From JBJXHB01 sp046160725 (lineage in GTDB: Bacteria > Pseudomonadota > Gammaproteobacteria > Burkholderiales > Burkholderiaceae_C), in the NCBI GenBank assembly GCA_046160725.1, contig JBJXHB010000362.1:1-5028 (forward strand): a DNA stretch of 5,028 nucleotides, written 5' to 3'. Shown one piece after another: positions 1 to 5,028 of this stretch. Under the pieces are notes generated by a model. That model was given only the letters and a program-made list of their open reading frames with translations, was not told where the DNA came from and ran no database searches. Position 1 is the stretch's first letter. Each line of letters begins with the position of its first letter. The position numbers and the translations under genes are program-made.

Positions 1-709
1 CCGGGCACAGCACGAAGCTGCGGCCCTGGTGCGCCGGGTCCTGCGCCGGGCCCAGCAGTTCGATGTGGTCAATGTCGCCACCGGCCGCACCGGTGACGCC
101 AGCTGCCACCAGCGCGTCACGGATGCGGCCTGAGAGCGCCGTCAACTCGCCCAGATGCTGCGCGTCCAGCGGCAGGCCGTGGTCATGACACAGAAAGAAC
201 CAGTTGCCGCCCCAGGCGACGTCGCCATGGATCCGGCCGTGCCCCGGCACCTCCACGGCCACATGGGACAGGTGCCGGTAGGCTGGCACGTTGGCCACGG
301 TCACGCTGCCGTCGGCATGCAGTTCGGCGCGCACGGTACCCACCGGTGTATCGATGGCATGGATCCCCGGTCCGATGCGGTCCAGCCAGGCCAGCGTGGC
401 CACCAGTCCGATGGTGCCGTGACCGCACATGCCCAGGTAGCCCACGTTGTTGAAGAAGACGACGCCGCAGACGCTGCCTGCGTGCTCCGGTGGCGTCACC
501 ACGCCGCCCACGATCACGTCATTGCCGCGCGGCTCGGTGGCCAGCGCGCGGCGCCAATGGTCGTGCTCGGCACGCAGGCGCTCGCGGCGCTGGGCCAAGG
601 GGCCGTCGCCCAGGTCGGGGCCACCGCTGATGATCAGGCGTGTGGGTTCGCCGCCGGTGTGGCTGTCGATGATGCGGGTGGGCGGTTGGGCTGCGGTCGC
701 GGGTTTCAT
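1..709 (-). CDS. lhpA: 4-hydroxyproline 2-epimerase (proline racemase family), 3' end beyond window
   Basis: Reading the minus strand from the ATG at 709-707 gives 236 codons with no stop, so the C-terminal part (roughly 75-110 residues by family length) lies off the left edge. Visible family marks are DSHTGGEPTR (residues 15-24), the NEPRG-like EPRGND (59-64), the catalytic-cysteine motif MCGHGTIG (Cys95), TPVG (121-124), GGNWFF (167-172), DHIEL (214-218) and FVLCPG at the edge. In this family two active-site residues exchange the alpha proton. The first, Cys95, is present. The second (Cys in SPCGTGT of epimerases and racemases, Thr in trans-3-hydroxyproline dehydratases) is just outside. 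Known role of the best-fitting member: cytosolic conversion of trans-4-hydroxy-L-proline to cis-4-hydroxy-D-proline, the first catabolic step. The start overlaps the upstream regulator's stop (ATGA) and has no strong Shine-Dalgarno, suggesting coupled translation. The neighbouring deaminase supports epimerase over proline racemase. Alternative: trans-3-hydroxyproline dehydratase, less likely. Confidence 0.92.
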   Translation of the reverse strand, partial: MKPATAAQPPTRIIDSHTGGEPTRLIISGGPDLGDGPLAQRRERLRAEHDHWRRALATEPRGNDVIVGGVVTPPEHAGSVCGVVFFNNVGYLGMCGHGTIGLVATLAWLDRIGPGIHAIDTPVGTVRAELHADGSVTVANVPAYRHLSHVAVEVPGHGRIHGDVAWGGNWFFLCHDHGLPLDAQHLGELTALSGRIRDALVAAGVTGAAGGDIDHIELLGPAQDPAHQGRSFVLCP

Positions 710-1368
710 CGTTGTTCGCTCGCCAGAAGTTGGTGCAGGTCGCTGCGGACCGCTTCGATGTGGGCTCGAGGGCAAGCGCAGGCGTCGTCCATGCGCCCGG
801 CGCGGCAGTGTTCGATCAGTTCCTGGTGTTCGCGCTGCGCACGGGCCAAGGCGGCGCCACGACTCAGCTGGACGCGGGTGTAGCGGTCACTCGACTGGAG
901 CAGTGCGCTCACGACCGACTGGGTGCGCGGCAAAGCGGCATGTCGGTACAGGCTCTGATGCAACTGCGCGTTGAGCTCCCCCCAGCGCGCCACATCGTGG
1001 CGGACGATCGCATCGGCAAACACCGCGTCCAGACGGTCGATGTCGGCAAAGTCGCCATCCGTCAGGCGGGGTGCGGAGGCCGCCAGCAAGCGGGGCTCCA
1101 GCAGAGCGCGCAGGTCGAACACGTCGTCGATTTCGTCCCGCGCGAAGCCCGCCACCACCGCCCCCTTGTGCGGCTCCATCGTCACCAGGCCTTCAGCCTC
1201 CAGCTGAAACAGCGCCTCGCGCACCGGAATGCGGCTGACGCCGAATTCCGCCGCCAAGGCGTCCTGACGCAGCAAGGCACCCGCCACACGCTGGCCCGCC
1301 AGAATGGACTGGCGCAGCTGCTCGGCAATGGCCGACGACAGGGTGCGGTGTATCAGCGGGCTGGACAT
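706..1368 (-). CDS. GntR-family (FadR/FCD subfamily) transcriptional regulator
   Basis: A complete 220-residue protein, typical of FCD-type GntR regulators. The winged helix-turn-helix covers about residues 5-75. The recognition region DALAAEFGVSRIPVREAL (36-53) is followed by the LEAEGLV (56-62) and HKGAVV (67-72) wing signature. The FCD effector domain covers about 80-212: FDLRALLEPRL (84-94) opens it, and the usual metal-site positions are Asn133, His137, His181 and His203. The first ligand is Asn rather than the commoner Asp. Such proteins usually repress catabolic operons and release DNA on binding a small carboxylate or amino-acid-like effector. Here the inferred effector is hydroxyproline or a pathway intermediate. 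It is the first gene of the minus-strand operon, overlaps the epimerase by 4 bases, and diverges from the deaminase, so it likely autoregulates and controls both arms. No clear Shine-Dalgarno precedes the ATG; the bases just upstream read CCCTG. The family call is firm; the ligand is inference. Confidence 0.93.
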   Translation of the reverse strand: MSSPLIHRTLSSAIAEQLRQSILAGQRVAGALLRQDALAAEFGVSRIPVREALFQLEAEGLVTMEPHKGAVVAGFARDEIDDVFDLRALLEPRLLAASAPRLTDGDFADIDRLDAVFADAIVRHDVARWGELNAQLHQSLYRHAALPRTQSVVSALLQSSDRYTRVQLSRGAALARAQREHQELIEHCRAGRMDDACACPRAHIEAVRSDLHQLLASEQR

Positions 1369-1391
1369 CAGGGATTGAAACAGGGCTGGAT

Positions 1392-1422
1392 TCGTAGATT
1401 TTATACATTGTACAATCTACGA
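1392..1422. promoter_or_regulatory. Palindromic operator candidate for the GntR regulator
   Basis: A perfect 9-base inverted repeat, TCGTAGATT (1392-1400) and AATCTACGA (1414-1422), is separated by 13 bases. Inside and offset lies a perfect 10-base palindrome, ATTGTACAAT (1407-1416). The outer arms extend imperfectly: GGAT precedes the left arm and AATCC lies just beyond the right one. Short palindromes with a TGTACA or TGTATACA-type core are common operators of FCD-type GntR proteins. This site overlaps the -10-like hexamers of both strands, as expected for a repressor that shuts off both arms. The symmetry is seen directly; the assignment to this regulator is inference from position and family. 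Confidence 0.75.
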
Positions 1423-1471
1423 AAATCCTGTTGGGTTGCTGTTCGCGAGCCGCGTCAAAAGAGCCTTGGCC

Positions 1472-1523
1472 GACGATCCCGCTTCCTGATCCGGACTGCT
1501 GATCCAGCTTGCTGATCTCGCTT
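1472..1523. repeat. Four degenerate tandem 13-base repeats in the deaminase leader
   Basis: Four head-to-tail 13-mers lie at 1472-1484 (GACGATCCCGCTT), 1485-1497 (CCTGATCCGGACT), 1498-1510 (GCTGATCCAGCTT) and 1511-1523 (GCTGATCTCGCTT). Against the consensus GCTGATCCCGCTT they match 11, 9, 12 and 12 of 13 positions, with no gap between units. The array ends 29 bases before the deaminase ATG and lies outside any recognised gene. Its function is unknown: it could be an activator or co-regulator binding array, a leader RNA element, or slipped-strand duplication without function. Confidence 0.7.
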
Positions 1524-1540
1524 CAATTCCCATTGGCTTC

Positions 1541-1547
1541 GAAGAGG
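1541..1547 (+). promoter_or_regulatory. Ribosome binding site of the deaminase gene
   Basis: GAAGAGG lies 5 bases before the ATG at 1553. It is a purine-rich Shine-Dalgarno-like match and supports this start. It is the clearest such site in the window; the other starts have weak or no matches. Confidence 0.7.
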
Positions 1548-1552
1548 TTCTC

Positions 1553-2479
1553 ATGAGTGCACGCGTCACCTGGCAGGGTGTCTTCCCTGCCGTCACCACC
1601 CAGTTTCGCGACGACTTCTCGCTCGACATCGATGCCACCGCCCAGGTGATCGACGGCCTGATCCGCGACGGCGTCTCCGGACTGATCGTCTGCGGCACCG
1701 TGGGCGAGAACACCTCGCTCGCCCGCGCCGAGAAGATCCAGGTCATGGAGGCCGCCCGTAGTGTGGCGGCCGGGCGGGTTCCAGTGATCTGCGGCATCGC
1801 CGAGTTCACGACCGCGTTCGCCATTGAAACAGCTCGCGCCGCCGCCGCCGCCAAGGTCGACGGCGTCATGGTGATGCCGGCACTCGTGTACTCGGCCAAA
1901 CCCCACGAATCGGCCGCGCACTTTCGCGCCGTCGCCCGGGCCACCGACCTGCCGGTGATGGTCTACAACAACCCGCCGATCTACAAGAACGACATCACGC
2001 CCGACATCCTGGCCAGCCTGGCCGACTGCGACACCATCGTCTGCTTCAAGGACAGTTCGGGCGACACCCGCCGCTTCATTGATACCCGTGCCCGCGTCGG
2101 CGAGCGCTTCGTGCTGTTCGCCGGCCTGGACGATGTGGTCGTGGAAAGCGTGGCCATGGGCGCCGTCGGCTGGGTCAGCGGCATGAGCAACGCCTTCCCG
2201 CGCGAGGGCGAGACGCTGTTCCGCCTGGCGCGCGCCGGTAGCTACGCCGAACTGATGCCGCTGTATGAATGGTTCATGCCGCTGCTGCACTTGGACGCCA
2301 GGCCCGACCTGGTGCAGTGCATCAAATGGTGCGAGCACCGCATGGGCCGCGGCACCTGGCGCACCCGGCCGCCCCGGCTGGCACTGCAGGGTGAGGACCT
2401 TGCCCATGTGCAGCGGGTGATGGATGAGGCGCTGGCGCGGCGGCCGAGTCTGCCTGACGTCGGCCTGCCGGCGCGCTGA
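1553..2479 (+). CDS. lhpC: 1-pyrroline-4-hydroxy-2-carboxylate deaminase (DHDPS/NAL family)
   Basis: A complete 308-residue class I aldolase-type TIM barrel of normal family length. Diagnostic parts are WQGVFPAVTTQF (residues 7-18), the GTVGEN substrate-carboxylate loop (48-53), Tyr138 in VMVYNNP, and the Schiff-base Lys166 in CFKDSSGD. The segment GAVGWVSGMSNAFP (203-216) and the tail WFMPLLHLD (240-248) followed by TRPPRLAL (271-278) resemble the hydroxyproline-pathway subgroup rather than DapA. Known reaction of that subgroup: deamination and dehydration of 1-pyrroline-4-hydroxy-2-carboxylate to 2-oxoglutarate semialdehyde in the cytosol, without lysine synthesis. It diverges from the regulator-epimerase operon and leads the operon with the transporter. 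A good ribosome site fixes the start. It could in principle act on another 2-oxo acid (KDG/KDX or N-acetylneuraminate-like aldolase), but the epimerase neighbour makes the deaminase role much the best fit. Confidence 0.92.
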   Translation: MSARVTWQGVFPAVTTQFRDDFSLDIDATAQVIDGLIRDGVSGLIVCGTVGENTSLARAEKIQVMEAARSVAAGRVPVICGIAEFTTAFAIETARAAAAAKVDGVMVMPALVYSAKPHESAAHFRAVARATDLPVMVYNNPPIYKNDITPDILASLADCDTIVCFKDSSGDTRRFIDTRARVGERFVLFAGLDDVVVESVAMGAVGWVSGMSNAFPREGETLFRLARAGSYAELMPLYEWFMPLLHLDARPDLVQCIKWCEHRMGRGTWRTRPPRLALQGEDLAHVQRVMDEALARRPSLPDVGLPAR

Positions 2480-2483
2480 GCCC

Positions 2484-3701
2484 ATGTCGGACTTGCGTCC
2501 GCCTGTCAACCCGAATCCACCGTCTGCCCGCCAACCCGCTGGTGCCGCGCGCGTCGGCCTGGTCGCAATCTTCCTGTCGACCTTCCTGCAGCTGATCGGC
2601 TACTTCATGCTGCTGCCGCTGCTGCTGCTGCGGCTCAAGGGCGATGGTGTTTCCGACTCGGTGGCGGGCCTGTTTGCCGCCTCCGGATGGGCCGGCATCT
2701 TCCTGCTCACGCCGCTGGCCTCCTGGATCACCCACCGGATCGGCCGCCGACCGGCCTTGTGGCTGGCGGCAGCGGTGCCTGCCGGAGCGACGCTGGGCTT
2801 CGGGCTTACCGACATGCTGGCCTTCTGGTTCGCCCTGGAACTGGTGGCCGGGGGAGCGGCGGGCCTGCGCTGGGTACTGGCCGAGGCCGTCGTCGCCGAA
2901 TTTTCCGATGCCGGCAACCGGGGGCGCAACATCGGTCTGTTCGAAACCATGGTCGGCTCCACCTTCGTCATCGGCCCCGCTCTGCTGGCTGCCATCGGCC
3001 CGACCTCGGCGGCCGCACTGTGGACCTGCTTAGCGCTGGTTGTCGCCGGCCTGCTGGCGAGCCTGGCGATCCCACGGCTGCCCGACGCCGAGGACGATGC
3101 GCAGGCGGTGATCGGCCTGCGCGGCGTCTGGCATGCGCTGCGACGCCATCCGATCATCATGATGGCGGGCTTCGTCGGCGGCTTCTTCGAAAGCGGCGTC
3201 ACGTCCATCTTGCCGCTGTTCGGTCTGGCGTTGGGCCTGAGCGCGGTCGCAGCCGCCCTGCTGGTGTCGGCCAGCGGTCTCGGCAGCACGCTGATGATGC
3301 TGCCCGTCGGCATGCTGGCCGACCGCTGGACGGATCGCGCGCCGGGCCGGCGTCGCATGATGGTGGTGCTGGCCATCGTGACCCTGCTCGCCACCTGCAG
3401 CCTGCCCTTCATCACCCAGCTGGGCTGGCTGGCCTGGCCGATCGTGTTTCTGTGGGGCGGTGCGGGCGGCAGCCTGTACACGCTGGCGATGATCGACATC
3501 GGCTCACGCGAACAGGGCGTCACCCTGGTCAACAGCACCGCCGTGCTGGTGCTCACGTACACACTGGGCAGCATGACGGCCTCCGCCAGCTCCGGCGCGC
3601 TGCTGCAGTGGTCGCCGGCGTTCGGCTTTCCGGCGCTGCTGGCGGCCGTGGCGCTGCTGGGCTGCGTGGCGCTGTGGCGGTATCAGACCAAGTTGCCGTA
3701 G
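2484..3701 (+). CDS. MFS transporter, 12 predicted membrane helices
   Basis: I place the start at the ATG at 2484, 4 bases after the deaminase stop. An upstream in-frame ATG at 2424 would add 20 arginine-rich residues overlapping the deaminase, so it is less likely. The product is 405 residues, usual for MFS. Hydrophobic segments lie at about 24-50, 58-80, 90-108, 110-137, 150-172, 175-196, 224-250, 252-276, 291-311, 314-336, 345-370 and 378-398, with a central hydrophilic loop at 197-223. The motif A-like loop 2-3 reads THRIGRRPAL (83-92), and its second-half counterpart GMLADRW (276-282) lies between helices 8 and 9. The only ribosome-site candidate is a weak GAG at 2478-2480, so translation is probably coupled to the deaminase. 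Context suggests inner-membrane uptake of hydroxyproline or a related compound. Substrate and direction cannot be read from sequence, and efflux is possible. Its last 19 bases overlap the convergent GGDEF-EAL gene. Confidence 0.88.
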   Translation: MSDLRPPVNPNPPSARQPAGAARVGLVAIFLSTFLQLIGYFMLLPLLLLRLKGDGVSDSVAGLFAASGWAGIFLLTPLASWITHRIGRRPALWLAAAVPAGATLGFGLTDMLAFWFALELVAGGAAGLRWVLAEAVVAEFSDAGNRGRNIGLFETMVGSTFVIGPALLAAIGPTSAAALWTCLALVVAGLLASLAIPRLPDAEDDAQAVIGLRGVWHALRRHPIIMMAGFVGGFFESGVTSILPLFGLALGLSAVAAALLVSASGLGSTLMMLPVGMLADRWTDRAPGRRRMMVVLAIVTLLATCSLPFITQLGWLAWPIVFLWGGAGGSLYTLAMIDIGSREQGVTLVNSTAVLVLTYTLGSMTASASSGALLQWSPAFGFPALLAAVALLGCVALWRYQTKLP

Positions 3702-5028
3702 TCCGTCGTCCTTGGCAGCATCGGCGCCAAAGGGCAGTCGAGCAGGTTCTCGAGCGGTTCCGGCTCATGCAAAAGGAATCCCTGGGCGTAGTCGATCCCG
3801 ATCTCGCGCACACGCTGCAACACCGCCGGCCGGTCGACAAATTCGGCAACCGTCTGAACGCCGATCAGACGCGCGACATCGGCAAAACACCGCACGGCCG
3901 CATCATCCAGCGGGTCATCGATCAAATCCCGGATGAAGCTGCCGTCGATCTTGAGCAAGTCGACGCGCAGTGTCTTGAGGTACCCGAATGACGACGCGCC
4001 CGCGCCGAAGTCATCGAGTGCGACCCGAACGCCGAGTCCCCGCACTTCTTGAATGAACACGGCAGCGTCCGCCAGATTGGTCACGGCAACCGTCTCGGTG
4101 ATTTCAAGACACAGGCGCCGGCAGACCTCGGGGCCGGCTGCCGCCAGCGCTTCCATCGCGTGTCGGTGGAATGCCCGATCACCCACCGACTGACCCGACA
4201 GGTTGATGCACAGGGTGTCCAGCACCGACAGGTCAGGCAGCATGCCGATTTGCTGAATGGCGCGGCGCAGCACCCAGCGGTCCATCCGCGTGGCCAGGTG
4301 GAAGCGCTCGGCGGCCGGAAGAAAGGCGCCAGGCATGGTCAAGCTGCCATCGGGCTCCCGCAGGCGGATCAGCACTTCGGCATGCAAACCGCCCGGTGGA
4401 CTGGTCAGCGGCGTGATCTTCTGCGCGTGCAGCACGAAGCAGTCCTCATCCAGGGCCTGCTCGAGGCGCGTGGCCCATTGCATCTCGCCATGACGCGCTC
4501 GAATCGCCTGGTCGGTGTCAAACCAGATATGCACCCGGTTTCGACCCGCTTCCTTGGCGGCGAAGCAGGCGGTATCGGCCGCCTGCAAGGCCGCAGCCGA
4601 ATTCGCCCAGCGATGGTCCAGCGGCACCAGACCGATGCTGGTGCCGATGCGAAAGCGTCGCTCGTCGTGCACGAAGCGAAACTCTTCCATGCGTTCGCAG
4701 ATCTGCTGGGCGACACGCTCGGCATGGGCACTGGTGCAATGCTCCAGGATCACGGCAAACTCGTCGCCGCCGACACGGGCAAGGGTGTCCCGGCCGCGCA
4801 CGGCATCGCGCAGCAATCGGGCCACCTGCTGCAGCAGCTGGTCGCCCGCACTGTGACCGCAGGCGTCGTTCACCAGCTTGAACTGATCCAGATCGATGTA
4901 CAACAACGCGTGTTCGCTGCGCTCCTCATGCGCCTTGTCCAGGGTCCGACGCAGTCTGGTTTCGAACTCGCCCCGATTCACCAGGCCAGTCAGCGGATCG
5001 TGCGTGGCCCGGTAGCTCATCTCGCCTG
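3683..5028 (-). CDS. GGDEF-EAL cyclic-di-GMP signalling protein, 5' end beyond window
   Basis: The frame is open to the right edge. The codons before the ATG at 5020 (ending Ala-Glu) continue a typical pre-GGDEF linker, so that Met is probably internal and any sensory N-terminus (PAS, membrane or other) is unseen. Residues are counted from that Met. The GGDEF domain (about 1-165) opens with THDPLTGLVNR. It has YIDLDQFK (41-48), NDACGHSAGD (51-60), intact GGDEF (84-88) and an RxxD inhibitory site, RGRD (75-78), exactly five residues before it. The EAL domain (about 185-430) has EVL in place of EAL (Glu215), Asn273 in INLS, EITE (306-309), DDFG (336-339), Lys357 in KIDG, Glu393 in VAEF and Gln413 in YAQGF. 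All metal- and catalysis-linked residues I can place are present, so both cyclase and phosphodiesterase activities are possible. One may be regulatory. There is no evident functional link to the hydroxyproline genes. Confidence 0.93.
   Translation of the reverse strand, partial: GEMSYRATHDPLTGLVNRGEFETRLRRTLDKAHEERSEHALLYIDLDQFKLVNDACGHSAGDQLLQQVARLLRDAVRGRDTLARVGGDEFAVILEHCTSAHAERVAQQICERMEEFRFVHDERRFRIGTSIGLVPLDHRWANSAAALQAADTACFAAKEAGRNRVHIWFDTDQAIRARHGEMQWATRLEQALDEDCFVLHAQKITPLTSPPGGLHAEVLIRLREPDGSLTMPGAFLPAAERFHLATRMDRWVLRRAIQQIGMLPDLSVLDTLCINLSGQSVGDRAFHRHAMEALAAAGPEVCRRLCLEITETVAVTNLADAAVFIQEVRGLGVRVALDDFGAGASSFGYLKTLRVDLLKIDGSFIRDLIDDPLDDAAVRCFADVARLIGVQTVAEFVDRPAVLQRVREIGIDYAQGFLLHEPEPLENLLDCPLAPMLPRTTDYGNLV

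Larger units (their letters stand above)
1369..1552. promoter_or_regulatory. Divergent promoter region between regulator and deaminase genes
   Basis: This 184-base gap separates two divergently oriented starts and must carry promoters for both. An AT-rich island at about 1391-1426 stands out from the G+C-rich surroundings. It contains -10-like hexamers on both strands: TATAAA on minus (1405-1400), and TACAAT readable on both strands (plus 1411-1416, minus 1412-1407). I see no convincing -35 at proper spacing: the nearest TTGACA-like hexamer, TTGAAA at 1375-1380, is too far from the good plus-strand -10 candidates. If the minus-strand TATAAA is used, the regulator's leader would be only about 25 bases. 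The plus-strand leader would be about 120-135 bases and includes the 13-mer repeats. That both promoters overlap the operator is inference. Confidence 0.6.

Noticed and set aside
155..883. 242-codon plus-strand frame over the epimerase
   Set aside because: The minus-strand reading gives unmistakable proline-racemase-family motifs; the plus reading is Ala/His/Gly-rich noise.
1375..1407. Plus-strand sigma-70 promoter with TTGAAA (1375-1380) and TATACA (1402-1407)
   Set aside because: The 21-base spacing is too long for a normal promoter, and the hexamers at proper spacing are poor.
712..1515. 267-codon open frame on the plus strand opposite the GntR gene
   Set aside because: It is antisense to a convincing complete regulator, runs through the operator and the tandem repeats, and shows no domain features.
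1523..2509. 328-codon open frame on the minus strand opposite the deaminase
   Set aside because: It lies wholly antisense to a gene with clear family motifs. Its product is a low-complexity His/Gly/Asp/Val-rich string with no recognisable domain, as expected of a shadow frame in G+C-rich DNA.
2600..3574. 324-codon minus-strand frame opposite the transporter
   Set aside because: A Ser/Arg/Pro-rich antisense shadow of a 12-helix membrane protein with no motif of its own.
3710..3733. Possible terminator hairpin (TTGGC paired with GCCAA) after the transporter
   Set aside because: Only 5 clean base pairs with a 9-base loop, no U-tract on either strand, and it lies inside the GGDEF-EAL coding region.
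2687..3991. 434-codon plus-strand frame spanning the transporter end and the GGDEF-EAL gene
   Set aside because: It is out of frame with the transporter and antisense to the EAL domain; its Arg/Gly/His-rich composition is typical of a shadow.
5018..5020. ATG at 5020 as the true start of the GGDEF-EAL gene
   Set aside because: The frame stays open upstream to the edge, and the residues there continue a usual GGDEF lead-in. The Met sits directly at the domain's first helix, leaving no N-terminal region.

Overview
The window is about two-thirds G+C with strongly G/C-biased third codon positions. Its proteins have a proteobacterial flavour: a FadR/FCD-type GntR regulator, a Proteobacteria-style 4-hydroxyproline epimerase and a GGDEF-EAL protein with a YAQGF motif. 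A beta- or gammaproteobacterium is the best guess, but no marker gene fixes the taxon. I see no RNA gene, IS element, CRISPR array or prophage signature. Coding density is near complete; the only real intergenic gap is 184 bases (1369-1552).

Layout. (1) Minus strand, 1-709: the N-terminal 236 codons of a proline-racemase-family enzyme that best fits 4-hydroxyproline 2-epimerase, running off the left edge. (2) Minus strand, 706-1368: a GntR/FCD regulator whose stop codon overlaps the epimerase start (ATGA), so the two form one coupled operon. (3) 1369-1552: a divergent control region. It holds an AT-rich palindromic operator candidate (1392-1422) and, closer to the plus-strand gene, four degenerate tandem 13-mers (1472-1523). 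(4) Plus strand, 1553-2479: a DHDPS/NAL-family enzyme fitting 1-pyrroline-4-hydroxy-2-carboxylate deaminase. (5) Plus strand, 2484-3701: a 12-helix MFS transporter only 4 bases downstream. (6) Minus strand, 3683-5028: the C-terminal 447 complete codons of a GGDEF-EAL cyclic-di-GMP protein. It converges on and overlaps the end of the transporter gene by 19 bases, and its true start lies beyond the right edge.

How they fit together. Genes 1-5 look like a trans-4-hydroxy-L-proline catabolic divergon. The transporter would bring in substrate. The epimerase would make cis-4-hydroxy-D-proline. An oxidase or dehydrogenase, not in the window, would make the pyrroline. The deaminase would convert that to 2-oxoglutarate semialdehyde, and a dehydrogenase, also not in the window, would make 2-oxoglutarate. 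The GntR protein probably controls both arms, including itself, from the shared operator. The enzymes and regulator belong to known families. The less familiar points are the MFS transporter in this context, the 13-mer repeats in the leader and the convergent overlap with a second-messenger gene. I found no clear evidence of a wholly new system.
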